Under the pieces are notes generated by a model. It worked only from the letters and a program-made list of their open reading frames with translations, ran no database searches and was not told the DNA's origin. Of a DNA stretch of 64,000 nucleotides, positions 44,101-52,900 are shown piece by piece; the stretch's first letter is position 1; every line of letters starts with the position of its first letter. Origin of the DNA: JAFDZV01 sp964455525 (GTDB lineage Bacteria > Bacteroidota > Ignavibacteria > OLB7); NCBI GenBank assembly GCA_964455525.1, contig CAYVWR010000005.1:298698-362697 (forward strand), in the 5' to 3' direction. The position numbers were made by a program, and so were the translations under genes.

Positions 44101-46778
44101 GCTCCAGCTATGAGGATAGCATGGTCACGCTTGGCTTCGAGCTGACGTCCATCAGGAGCCTGCCGGGGGCTGCCGCGATAGATGCCCTTCGCAGCAATCC
44201 ATGCTACCGCCGCTGGCAGCTCGTTTCGTTCTACGAGGCGATGTGCATGCAGAACGGAGCACCGCTTCCCACCCCCGGCGCAGGCCTGATCGCGGTGGTA
44301 ACCGGCTTTGCCAGCACATTGAACCAGATCACCACCCTGCTTGGGCTGAAGCCGATATCGCTGCTCCCGATCGGTCTGGATTTCTGCGGCGTCTTCGGCC
44401 AGGTGATCCGTGCCATGGTGGTGGCCTATGGCTGCCGTGATAGGCTGTCGCTGACGTTGCTTGCAGCGATGGAGACGTTCTGCGAGGATGTACAGGATAT
44501 CGTCAACTTCTCCCGGCCGATACAGATTGGCACCTGCGGCGAGACACAGAAAAAATGGCTGGATATGCTCTTCTGCCTCTGCCGTATCACCGAGCATCGC
44601 GGGCTTTTTCCAGATCTGGATGCCCAGCTCTCGGCCAGGATGGGAGCGCAGTTGCGGCGGATGTCCGCCCGCGCTCAACTGATAGCCGAGAGGATGAACT
44701 TCGATATTCTGCCATCGGTGATCGTGGACCGCTGGTGCGAGCGGCTTCGGGTGATCGGCAACTATATCGGCGTGCAGGGCCTTGACTACAGCCGGATTGC
44801 AGCGCTGAAACTCTCGGTGTTCACCAACCACGCGGCATTCAAGGCGAAGATGGCGTCGCCGGTGCTCGATCCGCTGCGCGAGAAGATATGCTTCCCGGTG
44901 CCGGGGCCGTACGACCCCCTGGTGAAGCAGGAGACGCGGTCGCGAGAGGATCTGCTGAAGACCATCTATTACGATGACCCGTCCAGGCCGATCGACCGGA
45001 TTGTGATCGAGCCGACCGGTTGCACCTCCGGGGCTGTGGATTCCTGGTACTGGGCATGGCTGGAGGGTGCTGCCCTCGGCCAGCTTGCCGTCTCGCTCGG
45101 CAACGATCGGGCTGCCATGCAGGCGCTGCGCGATGCCGAGGAGGTGGATTCCGATGAGTGGTTGAAGTACGACGATCTGATGGACGAGATCGCCGACGAA
45201 ATGGCCAAGGCGGCGGAATTCCTGGAATATCTTCAGGACAATGATCCCCCATTTGGCGTCTTCGATGCTTGTACAACCTATATCCACGAGGTCTGCTGGT
45301 TGCCTCCGGCGGTCTTCGATTACAACAGGGGCCTGCCGCCATTCCGTTTCACCAAGGAGGTAGCCCTCGATCTGGAACAGTCGCTCAAGTTGATGAACCA
45401 GCCGATCTGGCGGCCAAACACGGCGTTTGCCATCCAGATACAGACCAACGAGAAGATCAATAATCAGAGCCATGTCCGCTATCGCACGGTGGGCTTCAAG
45501 ACGGCCGGTCCGGTTGGGCATTTCCATGCTCAGGGCGATCCCGCCTCGCCGGTCTATCATCCCGACTACCAGCGCATGCTGGATGCGCAGCGCGAGGATG
45601 AGTACAAATACAAGGGCTTGCAGCCCTATATCGATTTCGAGCGCTCGTATCCGAACGCCGATGGCAATCTGGTCGATGCCAAGCCATTGTATTACAGCAA
45701 TACCAAGCTTCAGATCTTCTATAACCATACCCACGTCCAGTCGATGTATAGCGGGTGGGGATGGTGGGAGAATGATCCGAGCGGGCGCGTGAAGTACATT
45801 CACTCGGCGCTGGAGCTTGTGATCGCCGATGCATCGGAAACACGCTCGGAGGAGCCGCCGCTGACCATCGTATCGAACTGGCGAAAGGATTTCAATCCAA
45901 GGGTGCCAAAGGAGTTGCGAGCGTTCAGGAACATTATGGCGAACGCCCCAACTGCCGGGAAGCGATGTGTGAGCGTTACCCCTGAAGATGAGATCCAGTC
46001 GCGTGGCACAGCCGTTCCGCTTCCGCCCGAGATGAACCTGCGCCCGAGCACGCTCTATACCGCATCGTTTGTTGCGGCCTTCGGCGAGCTTGCTGCCGAT
46101 CCCCGCCCGGACACCGTCGATCCGGTGAGCGATCCTGCGGTGTTCCGGCGAGAGGTATACCGGTATCTGTTCAAGACATCACGCTATGGCAGCTTTGCCG
46201 AGCAGATCGAAAGCTATAAGCTTTCGGCCTCGGAGAATGCTTTCTATGAGCTGGTGATCGATGCGGGTGCGGCCGGCGATGCCGAGGCGTTGATTGCCAA
46301 CTGGGGGCTGGCCCAAGATCCGCTGGCACAACGGTATGCGCATAACTTCGAGCTTCTTATGCAGGGGGTGCTCGGCATAAGCGGGCTTGCGCCGGCCACC
46401 ACCACCGAGTTCCACACGATCCGCCAGGAGAACAAGGGGAAGGTCCTTGGCGTCCTGATGCGCAGCCCGGAGCCGTTCTTCGATCCCAAGATCCCCGCCG
46501 ATGCGCTCGCCGGGGCGATCACTGTGGCCGAGTTTACAACGGGCACGCCATCGCATCGGTTTGTGTATTCAAAGGACCGGACGGCGGTTTTTGTCACGAA
46601 CAACCAACGGACGCTCGGCCACCTGAGCGGAGTGCATAAACTTCATATCACCATTACTCCCTGGGAGTATGATGGCAGATCATACGGCCCTGCCAAAACC
46701 TTTACCAAGGATAATGGAACCATCGCAACGACCACCGTTCCGCCCGTATCGGTAACTATCCCGATCGGCTGGCCATAG
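38151..46778 (+). CDS. Giant protein 2, 2875 residues, beta-rich core plus Cys/Trp helical repeats
   Basis: No signal peptide. Residues 1-290 are mostly helical and acidic (a Pro/Asp/Glu linker DPGDPDDPNAPGEDEDE lies at about 105). Residues 300-1085 are one long run of alternating hydrophobic beta strands (LTLPTSVSLNIGPVDLSV, GAGMRLIPSTGAFLVDM), resembling, from memory, DUF6603-type large bacterial proteins. A proline linker (GGGGTPPPPGH) follows at about 1090, then a mixed domain to 1430. Residues 1440-2200 carry helical units with the core W-x2-hhxCL-x2-LC, for example EWADMLGCLCALC and KWLDMLFCLC, shared with giant 3. The last 650 residues are unrecognised, with long Tyr/Trp-rich strands. 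Function unknown. Confidence 0.65.
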   Translation: MAETYYPPLSSIVALEDLPPQLDFLSGSASLQSLFNTIFFRGLQYSINARGDEGFFSLTLIAYQRIGIELPELRIGEGDDTPENRFAIYLNPSESDYPINTLPDPGDPDDPNAPGEDEDEYLSEIPLAVEYRWGVLRFLDDFNYETFLGDIKGLYNLAVQKMEIDPEALVAEAIGTFTQAVGPTDPVEQFIEDVKASFVELAPVTIAVPIGTLQEKIAAIIPIIEDNVRKPILEIIYEVYLKDVGSQAESIIKGRVNELFGSLMEGASVVDYLQDILIPDIDATLGVGIEVEFPRNVLKPVNHWNRVVNGKSKIKLVGGRFHFSTKGDISYENPQYLYFKRSEIGDTGFVISVSGARLDLSRTQNIPEIAGDGRTPDFVGVYVENATISFPVAWQNTSPLDPGHADRAEISGEGLIIGTGGISGTISLREAAGEHGEKTLKFLIGGINVEIMTLSVTFRQNSIIASSITGVLQIPALTANGTTTSVQVQASVSNNGFSVTGIIEEPEGLPIAIQALGEDILTVRLKELSLGETGGRWFIGGAGTLEIGTLPIIGKFLAQKIEVKKFVIWSNGEIDFEGGSLTLPTSVSLNIGPVDLSVTAIHIGSHHALHQGIDRRYKYIGFDGGMKTGVGGVDARGEGIKFFFTVDDDPGNGRPHHSYLRIETLRVDMKIPGDATPETAAALLNGYLSMQSLPEGSTAPGAQEYAGQVQISLPKLGVAGGAGMRLIPSTGAFLVDMNLELSTPILLGATGLGIYGFRGLLGNNYVVDRGPSESWWEYYTKPKRGINLEKLAPAPGFTLGAGVSLATAADSGYIFSSKLFFMLSLPELFMLEGQAAILSNRIGLDTTHDPPFYAAIFITDEGVKAGFGVNYKIPDGSGDIVEVDARMEMAFFFGRASAWHINIGKDQPETDRVQALVLRLAKMYYYLMLSSSGIKAGAGASWKIEKDFSIARIGIGASIDLGAQLSFKPVQIGGFIKLWGYAEFKICGFGVRLELSARLAAEAPQPFIITGSFKVSVGLPWPIPDINVNLSLTWKFREGLDLREANMLVPIENPYGSLDQYKADTKQPAKALHMVTKEPFMLNLLNVAEGGGGTPPPPGHASWVGSFDQFIIPLDSYIDVEFLKGITFSRDNWESKPIAPITEEHSWVEFIPPQKGHSAQVKHEYIVEDIKIWFWNTVHGAWELYVQEDYNTPLIDLIAEEGTMARSQARAKVADHAWLGFWQLTESGKITKLRILGRTPLEHAAGVSNTDLGFPAASIFCAPQPAEKICQNWLGHLPGSPVAANTVVTDRLLRYTISNQQGTIIAFPNVFRFDRSLMLKAGNRIEILLAEATTQLRLKLTSLSDDVKISYYLGYPYTPAPAGQQGEEPGDISDSWDAVPESLGTPSGQALTLWAKLRLTPGVKRLLCYERSSVEIGYGPGRSIKDLLEKFALTNYYLRQMTNLPPAAEVDEPIITSVQFCARLNEVLQTLIVALTGKDEIHPLFLENVDHFYLELRGYIDEYRRTIEPDVEPDALANEFYEKWMGLIACLGELYDSYGSLPASVQTDLTYVAGPRIEALYRHALWLAGVGTGRLSLDLNPLTWAWDDRRRLLSLAGFFGVLSLDFAKIVGQGAETLLASYYQDLERMYFRAVRAMKRAGQKACGDIDCFRTKEMLGIMRTLCVVNPGTNPSPAVADIQALVNDFNGTILQLQGHLGWADSSAAGFCPTLRRALGPVIVAYSAYDALPFTLRYKVDRFYERLLVLVKQYREDIKGLTLPTLDSETEQADNFVSEWADMLGCLCALCDDSSRLDPVEQSTVLPYVQNQVGLEIEEFYATLIESQHDELMLSPDQPMGFSGNGIPSDERDQIEQLINLMIAFFVRCDADVQLRLELDYPAFKGAYNSLLGWMEDEGYVHCESQTADCYNWIDALQQYRLLLSRSREMPQAVRTYMDENISGILGAFFNDVFPAPPDLPPYADPLAWKLDLILENFRSICLSGGTLSSSYEDSMVTLGFELTSIRSLPGAAAIDALRSNPCYRRWQLVSFYEAMCMQNGAPLPTPGAGLIAVVTGFASTLNQITTLLGLKPISLLPIGLDFCGVFGQVIRAMVVAYGCRDRLSLTLLAAMETFCEDVQDIVNFSRPIQIGTCGETQKKWLDMLFCLCRITEHRGLFPDLDAQLSARMGAQLRRMSARAQLIAERMNFDILPSVIVDRWCERLRVIGNYIGVQGLDYSRIAALKLSVFTNHAAFKAKMASPVLDPLREKICFPVPGPYDPLVKQETRSREDLLKTIYYDDPSRPIDRIVIEPTGCTSGAVDSWYWAWLEGAALGQLAVSLGNDRAAMQALRDAEEVDSDEWLKYDDLMDEIADEMAKAAEFLEYLQDNDPPFGVFDACTTYIHEVCWLPPAVFDYNRGLPPFRFTKEVALDLEQSLKLMNQPIWRPNTAFAIQIQTNEKINNQSHVRYRTVGFKTAGPVGHFHAQGDPASPVYHPDYQRMLDAQREDEYKYKGLQPYIDFERSYPNADGNLVDAKPLYYSNTKLQIFYNHTHVQSMYSGWGWWENDPSGRVKYIHSALELVIADASETRSEEPPLTIVSNWRKDFNPRVPKELRAFRNIMANAPTAGKRCVSVTPEDEIQSRGTAVPLPPEMNLRPSTLYTASFVAAFGELAADPRPDTVDPVSDPAVFRREVYRYLFKTSRYGSFAEQIESYKLSASENAFYELVIDAGAAGDAEALIANWGLAQDPLAQRYAHNFELLMQGVLGISGLAPATTTEFHTIRQENKGKVLGVLMRSPEPFFDPKIPADALAGAITVAEFTTGTPSHRFVYSKDRTAVFVTNNQRTLGHLSGVHKLHITITPWEYDGRSYGPAKTFTKDNGTIATTTVPPVSVTIPIGWP
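42470..44760 (+). repeat. Cys/Trp helical repeats in giant 2
   Basis: Four W-type cores by eye: EKWMGLIACLGELY (Trp codon near 42721), EWADMLGCLCALC (43473), CYNWIDALQQYR (43873) and KKWLDMLFCLCRI (44556). They alternate with a second helical type such as FGQVIRAMVVAYGCRDRLSL. Spacing is 110-135 residues per unit or multiples of it. The last two cores have lost some of the cysteines. Confidence 0.65.
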
Positions 46779-46817
46779 TTCGGTTATAGCGCCCGAATGC
46801 CTGGAGCGATCCATCTA

Positions 46818-46855
46818 TCCATCTCTGCCGGCGTTGCGATGCCGGCAGAGATGGA
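46818..46855. terminator. Hairpin after giant 2
   Basis: A perfect 15-bp stem (46818-46832 with 46841-46855) and an 8-base loop, 40 bases after the stop. It has no T run, so it may be an attenuator or mRNA-stability hairpin between giants 2 and 3 rather than a full terminator. Confidence 0.6.
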
Positions 46856-46897
46856 GTTCGGGGGCCGCCACCGTCCGATCAGCATGTCGTGCCCACG

Positions 46898-46917
46898 GCA
46901 TACGCCATGGCGTATGC
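46898..46917. promoter_or_regulatory. 20-bp perfect palindrome before giant 3
   Basis: gcatacgccatggcgtatgc is fully self-complementary and ends 35 bases before the ATG of giant 3. It may be an operator for a dimeric regulator; no regulator gene is adjacent. Confidence 0.5.
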
Positions 46918-46952
46918 GATATCACCATCTCACGTAATCAATAGATAGCATT

Positions 46953-49900
46953 ATGGCACTACCAATAGCGCTGCTGACCCTTGCGCAGATAAAACATATC
47001 AGCGGTAGCGGCAACGTCGGCAACAGTTTTGCGATCCATATCCAGTCGATGGGGGAGATCACCGATTTTCAGACGCCGCTTCCCTCCGGCCTGAGCGCCG
47101 CATTCAATGATGCCCTGGTCGGCCAGGAGCCTCCACTATCGTCTCCGGCGGTGTTCTCTATAAGCATTGTTGCGACCGGGCTTGATCCGACCCACCCCTC
47201 CTCGGGATCGTACTCTACCACGATCACCGTGCCGATCGCCCCTATCATTCAGAACTTCGTCGTCAGTGTGCCGATCAGCGGACCACACGGTTCGGCGACA
47301 CTGAATTTCACGATCGACGCCAGATGGAGGGAGTATCCGGTTTCCTATGACCCAAGCTGGCTGTGCCGCAACCGGAACGATCTGACGGCCTTCCAACACT
47401 GGTTGTGCCTTGGAATCCAGAACATCGGCGGCTTCCTTTCGCTTGCCCCGGTGCTCGATCTCCAGACGCATATGCTGGCGTATCTGAACCAGTTGGAGCG
47501 GCTGAATATGCAGCTCACCCTTGGGTATCTCCCGGCAACCTTTCCGTTCATAGAGCTGGTCGATTATACGTTCAATGTCGCCATGGCGGCAGCCCCGCAG
47601 GTGAACTTGGTCAACTGGCGCTGGGGATATATTCTCTCGGATTTTATTGCCGGTGTCCAGGGGCATATAAAAAATTATATCGGCATCGGCGTCCCCACGC
47701 TTGTTCCCAGCATCTGGGGCGTCTGCAACAAATGGCGCGAACTGCTGGAGTGTTTCTGCCGGTTCTGTACGCTGCGCGCCACGCTGGCGCTCCCCCAGCC
47801 GATCAAGGATTATTTCGATCAGACCATGGTCGAGGTCGAGGATCTTCATATCGAGCTGATGAGCATCGCTCAGAATGTCAACCTGAAGTATACGTTCAGC
47901 CCATTTATCACGCAGCCATGCGATCGGCTCCAGGCAATGGTCAGCTTCTGGGCGTGGTGGTGCCGTATCTGCAATGATGGAATCCCGCTGTGGGCAGGGT
48001 CGCTGGACCCATATTATGCCACGCTCTTTCATGCGCGTGATGAGTTGCAGCGTATGCTGCATGCCGAGTCCATCACCATCTGCGATCTGCCGTCTGCCGA
48101 TCTCTGCAAGCGCTGGCTTGCCGTGCTCGATTGTCTTGGAACGCTCTGCGCCCGCAAGGGAAGCTTCTCCTGGCAGATCGTCAATGAGATCGAAGTTGCG
48201 TTCGGATCGCTGGTGCGGGGGGCGTATACGGCGCTGAAATATCCGGCGCCTGGATTGCTCCCCGCAGGCATCGACAATACCTGCGGGTACCTGGTCTGGC
48301 TGAAAAGCTATTTCAACCTGGTCTGTCATGATCGGGTGCTGCCGCTGAGCATAGATCAGTATTATACGGTCGAGGATTATCTGATTCAGCTTGAAGGGGC
48401 GCTGAGCGATTTCAAGGTGGAGAACGGCAATCTCTGCTTCGATATGGTTCCTATGGAAGGGTGCGAGGAATGGGAGACGCTGCTGCACTGCCTCAGAAAA
48501 TTCTGCGACGACCGTGGCACACGGTCGATCCAGAATCGCAACTCCTTTTATTTCACGCTCGGCCCCGCGATCGACGAGCTGTACTGGCTGTTGAAGGCGC
48601 GCTCCAATGGCCCAAGATCGCTTACCATCAATACGCTCTGTGCGCGGATCGACGAGATCTGGACGCTGCTGGGCCAGCTCTGCCCCGAAGCGCTGCTGAG
48701 CAAGCCCTTCCTGGCCGATCTGAACCGTCTGCGAGGCTCGGTCCGCACAGGCCTTGCGCTCCTGAAAGGTAGCATGGATGTCTGCTCGGTTGATTCCTGC
48801 GACGAGTGGATTCATATTCTGCACTGCCTGGTTGCGCTGTGCGATAATCGCGAAAAGCTTTCGCAGGACCCGGATACCGCCGGGGTGGCCGATATTCTGG
48901 AGGACTATTTCATCACCCCTGCCAATGTCGTCTATACACGGATCTTCGGGCACCTTCCAAGCCCGCCGTCGGGGACCGATCTGGATAAACTCTGCTGGAC
49001 CCTTCGTGCGCTGCTCGACTGGTTCCTGGAGCATTGTATCTGCGCCAGCGATTTTGCTGCCCTCGATCCCTCTCTTCGCGAGGATCTGGCCGATGTGCTG
49101 CTGCCGCTGTTCAGCGATGCCTATGCCAGGATACAGTCGTGCCCCTGTAGTATCAAGAGCGGGCAGATCGATGTGACCACCGGCATCGCCAACTGGATTG
49201 TGACCGAGACCGTGACCGGTGTGCCGGTGCCCGCTGGTGTGAACATCGTGACCGATACCGGTGGCATCACCGATCCGATCCCTGGCTCCGAGTGGATTTC
49301 CCCGCTTCCTACGGCAAACAGCTCGCAGGTGGGGTGGACGACCTTCGAGTACTGTTTCTGCCTCTGCAAGAGCGCTACGGTGCGTCTGGTGTTGGAATAT
49401 TTCGCCGACGACAAGGCGATGATCTATATCAACAATACCTTGCTTGCCACCTCGGTGCCGAATATGAGCCACAGCCAGACGGTTGATGCCAGTGTTCCCC
49501 TGGTGGCTGGCAAGCACTGCCTCAGGATCAGGGTGCTGAACGATCCTGCGCTGAATATGGCGCTCTGCGCCAAAGGCCATCTGTACGAGGTGGGTGGAGA
49601 GCTTATCAAGGGGGTCGATTGCCCGCCGGAAGCTCTTCCAAATCCCTCCGGTCGTAATATTGTTGCGCTTACCACGGGGCTTACCAAATGGATGGTAACC
49701 GAGACCGTCACAGGCGTGCCGGTGCCGGCTCCGGTGAATATCGTTACCGGCACCGGGCTTGCCACTCCCATATCCGGTTCCGAGTGGATCTCGCCCCTTA
49801 CAACCGCCGCAAGCCCGCAGATCGGCTGGACCACCTTCGAGCGCTGCTTCTGTCTGTACGAGGCCGCGTCGGTGCGTCTGGTGCTGGAGTATTTCGCCGA

Positions 49901-52900
49901 TGACAAGGCGATGATCTATGTCGATGATACGCTGCTTGCCACCTCGGCGCCGAATATGAGCCACAGCGAGACTCTTATAACGACGTTCCCCCTTAGTGCC
50001 GGGCAGCACTGTATGAAGATCAAGGTGCTCAATCAGCCCGCATATAATATGGGGCTGTGTGCCAAGGGCTATCTCGAAGTTGCAGGGTGGAAATTCGCAA
50101 ATGAGCTTGACTGCCTCCCCAGAACGCTTCCCTCCGGGGCCTACGATAAGATCAACACGATCTGCTGTGCGCGGACATCCGATTGCGGGAAAGTGCTGGC
50201 GGTGTCGCGGTATCATCGGGTCTTTTGCACCAGAGTGCCCAATCCGGGCGATGCCGATATCCTTGCGCTTACAGCACGGATGACCGTGGTGGAATCGTGG
50301 CTGCCATCGATCATCGAAGCGCTTGGCGTGGAGCTTGAGCCGGCCAGCACCAGTTTCTGCGATCGCCTGGAGCATATCTCCAGAGCGATGATTCTGGCAT
50401 ACTCCAATCCCGCTGTGCTTTCGGTGGCGGAGTATTACCAGCTCGAGTGCTTCTACAGAGAGCTTGAATCGCGCAGCATGAACTATGCAATAAGCATGGA
50501 GCTGTATCCGGTTGCATGCAGTGAGTGCAACCAGTTCTGCGATCAATGGGTGGAGCTGCTTACCTGCCTCTGCCAGCTTTGCAGCGAACGCAGTGCGCTT
50601 GGCACCGCCGGTATCCTTGGGAGTTTCTATGCCATGCTGTGCGCAACTATCACGGCCTTGTTCGAATATCTCCAGACCCTTGAGTCAACGCCCGGCATAA
50701 TCTATCCACAGCCTGTTCCGCTTGCCTGCTGCGACCAGGTGGCCCGCATCGCGACCTTTATGGCGCTGAACTGCGTGCGGTGCGATCATATCAGCAGCAC
50801 CGATCTGGAAACGCTGCAAGGCTGGTATGATACCCTTGCCGGGAATATGCGGGCCTTCCGGGATGTGTTGGAACCCGCCGCCCCGGAACTCTGCCTTGAT
50901 CTGTGCAACGAGTGGATGCCGATGGTGGAATGTCTCCTGCGGCTCTCCTTCCACAAGAGCGAGCTGCCCGTGGCTATCCGCAATGATCTCGCTGCGCGTT
51001 TCACTACCCGGATTGAATCGCTCTTTCAGACGATCTTCGATGCTCCGGGACTGAATAGTCCCCTGGCAGCCGATGTGTTCGACGACAACGGCTGGAATCT
51101 GCTGCAAGTCGCCGTTGAACTCTACCGCATCTGCCAGTTGCCACATCAGATGAACCAGTCGGTACGGGCCGATCTGAGGGCGATGCTTCCCGGATGGAAG
51201 TCTGATTACATGGCCTTGCAGAGCGCGCTTGCCACAGCAGGTGTTGCGGTATGCGATGGCCGCCAGAGCGTATGCAGAACCCTTGACCTTCTTCCAGAGT
51301 ATTATGCCCTGCTTTGTGCCGGGCCAGCCGATCCATCTGTCAATGCCGTCGGCATCCTGATCGACCAGGTGCGCCCCTACCTTCGAGTCGTCGAGATGCA
51401 GCTTGGCCTGCCCAGGGCAAGGCTTACCATCACCGGCACTGCCTGCAACAAGCTGACCTCGCATCTGTCGGTGATGGCCGCTGCCTATGCGCGCATGGAT
51501 GGCCTGCGGCCGCTGTATAGCCTGCATGTGGAGTTCTTCTTCCGAATCTTCGAGGTACAGGCCCGCGCTCATAAGGCCTTGCTGGGCAATAATATCCCGG
51601 CGTCTACCAGGATGAGCCGCTATCGGAGAAAATGGCTGGATCTTCTCTCCTGCATCTGCGCTGTCTGCGAGCTTGATGGGCCGCTGCCGGAGGATGTGGT
51701 GGAGAGCTTCGAGGAAGGCGTCGGACCCCATATCGCCACACTCTATGCGGCGATCGTCTCTACGTATGCCCCACAGCTCTCTTTTTCGGTTGTCGCCGAT
51801 CTCTGTCCCGATGCCGATACAGGCTCAATGCGCAATCGTTGCCGCCAGCTCAGGATTATCATGAGCTTCTTCTCGATGTTCGGTCTCGGATTCGACGAGT
51901 CGCCAAATGGAACCTATACAAGCGTTATGAGCGCGCTTGATCTGGCCTTCCCGCTTCTGGGCGAGGCGATCGCAGGATTGCGGGGGGTGCTGGCCGAGAA
52001 TGGCCTGCGGACCTGTGGCGAGGAAAGCTTTGCCGGAACCGCCATCCAGTCGAAATACCTCTATCTGCAAGCCGCTGGCTCCGACCAAAGCGATGGCAGC
52101 GCCGAGGGTGTGCATCTGCGCTGGCAGTTCCGCGACCGGCTCCAGGATCACCTGCCAAAGGGCAATCTGGCAGCCCCAGGTGCCGAATATGCGGCGGACT
52201 ACTGGTTCAACAAGCCGGACGATTTTGTCAGGATCTTCCGTGCCCCCTACACGGAAACCTATCCGGTCACGATCAGCCTGAACACACAGGTGCCATCGCA
52301 GATCATGGAGACTGCAACGGGCGTGGAGTGGCGCTACGATAACCTGAGGCCGGATGCCACCTTCCCGATCAACCGCTCGGCGGTGGTGCGATTCAAGGAT
52401 GTGGCAGAGTATCACACACATCGGAACGACCGCAACCCGAAGAGCAACGCCACGATCGCCTTCGATATCATTAAGAAGTATACCGGCATTCTCGAGGTGG
52501 AGGTTGCCGCATCCTCTCGTAGCTGCTTCGGGTTCCAGGCCGATGTGACAGTCGTTGGCTCGCCGAATATGAAGATCGAAGGCATATCCTATGGGCAGAA
52601 AGGTGCTCGGCTGGTGCCGATCATCTCCTGCCGCGAGGAGTTCACTGCCCCGGCTGCATCCTATAAGGTCTATAGCGAGATGGCCGAACGCTTCCGGTGC
52701 CGGTATCAGGGGTGTTATCCCACGACGCTGAAGCTGGAAACCTATGAAGACTATTATATCGCCGTGCGCCGCCGCTTCGGCTGGGAACAGATCGGCGAGT
52801 TTGGTCTTTCGCTCGATCAGACCGAAGTCTTTACCCGTCTGGAACATCCGGTCCGCTATCCGGTCGATGGTAGCTGGCCACGATACAGAGCATTGTCCGA

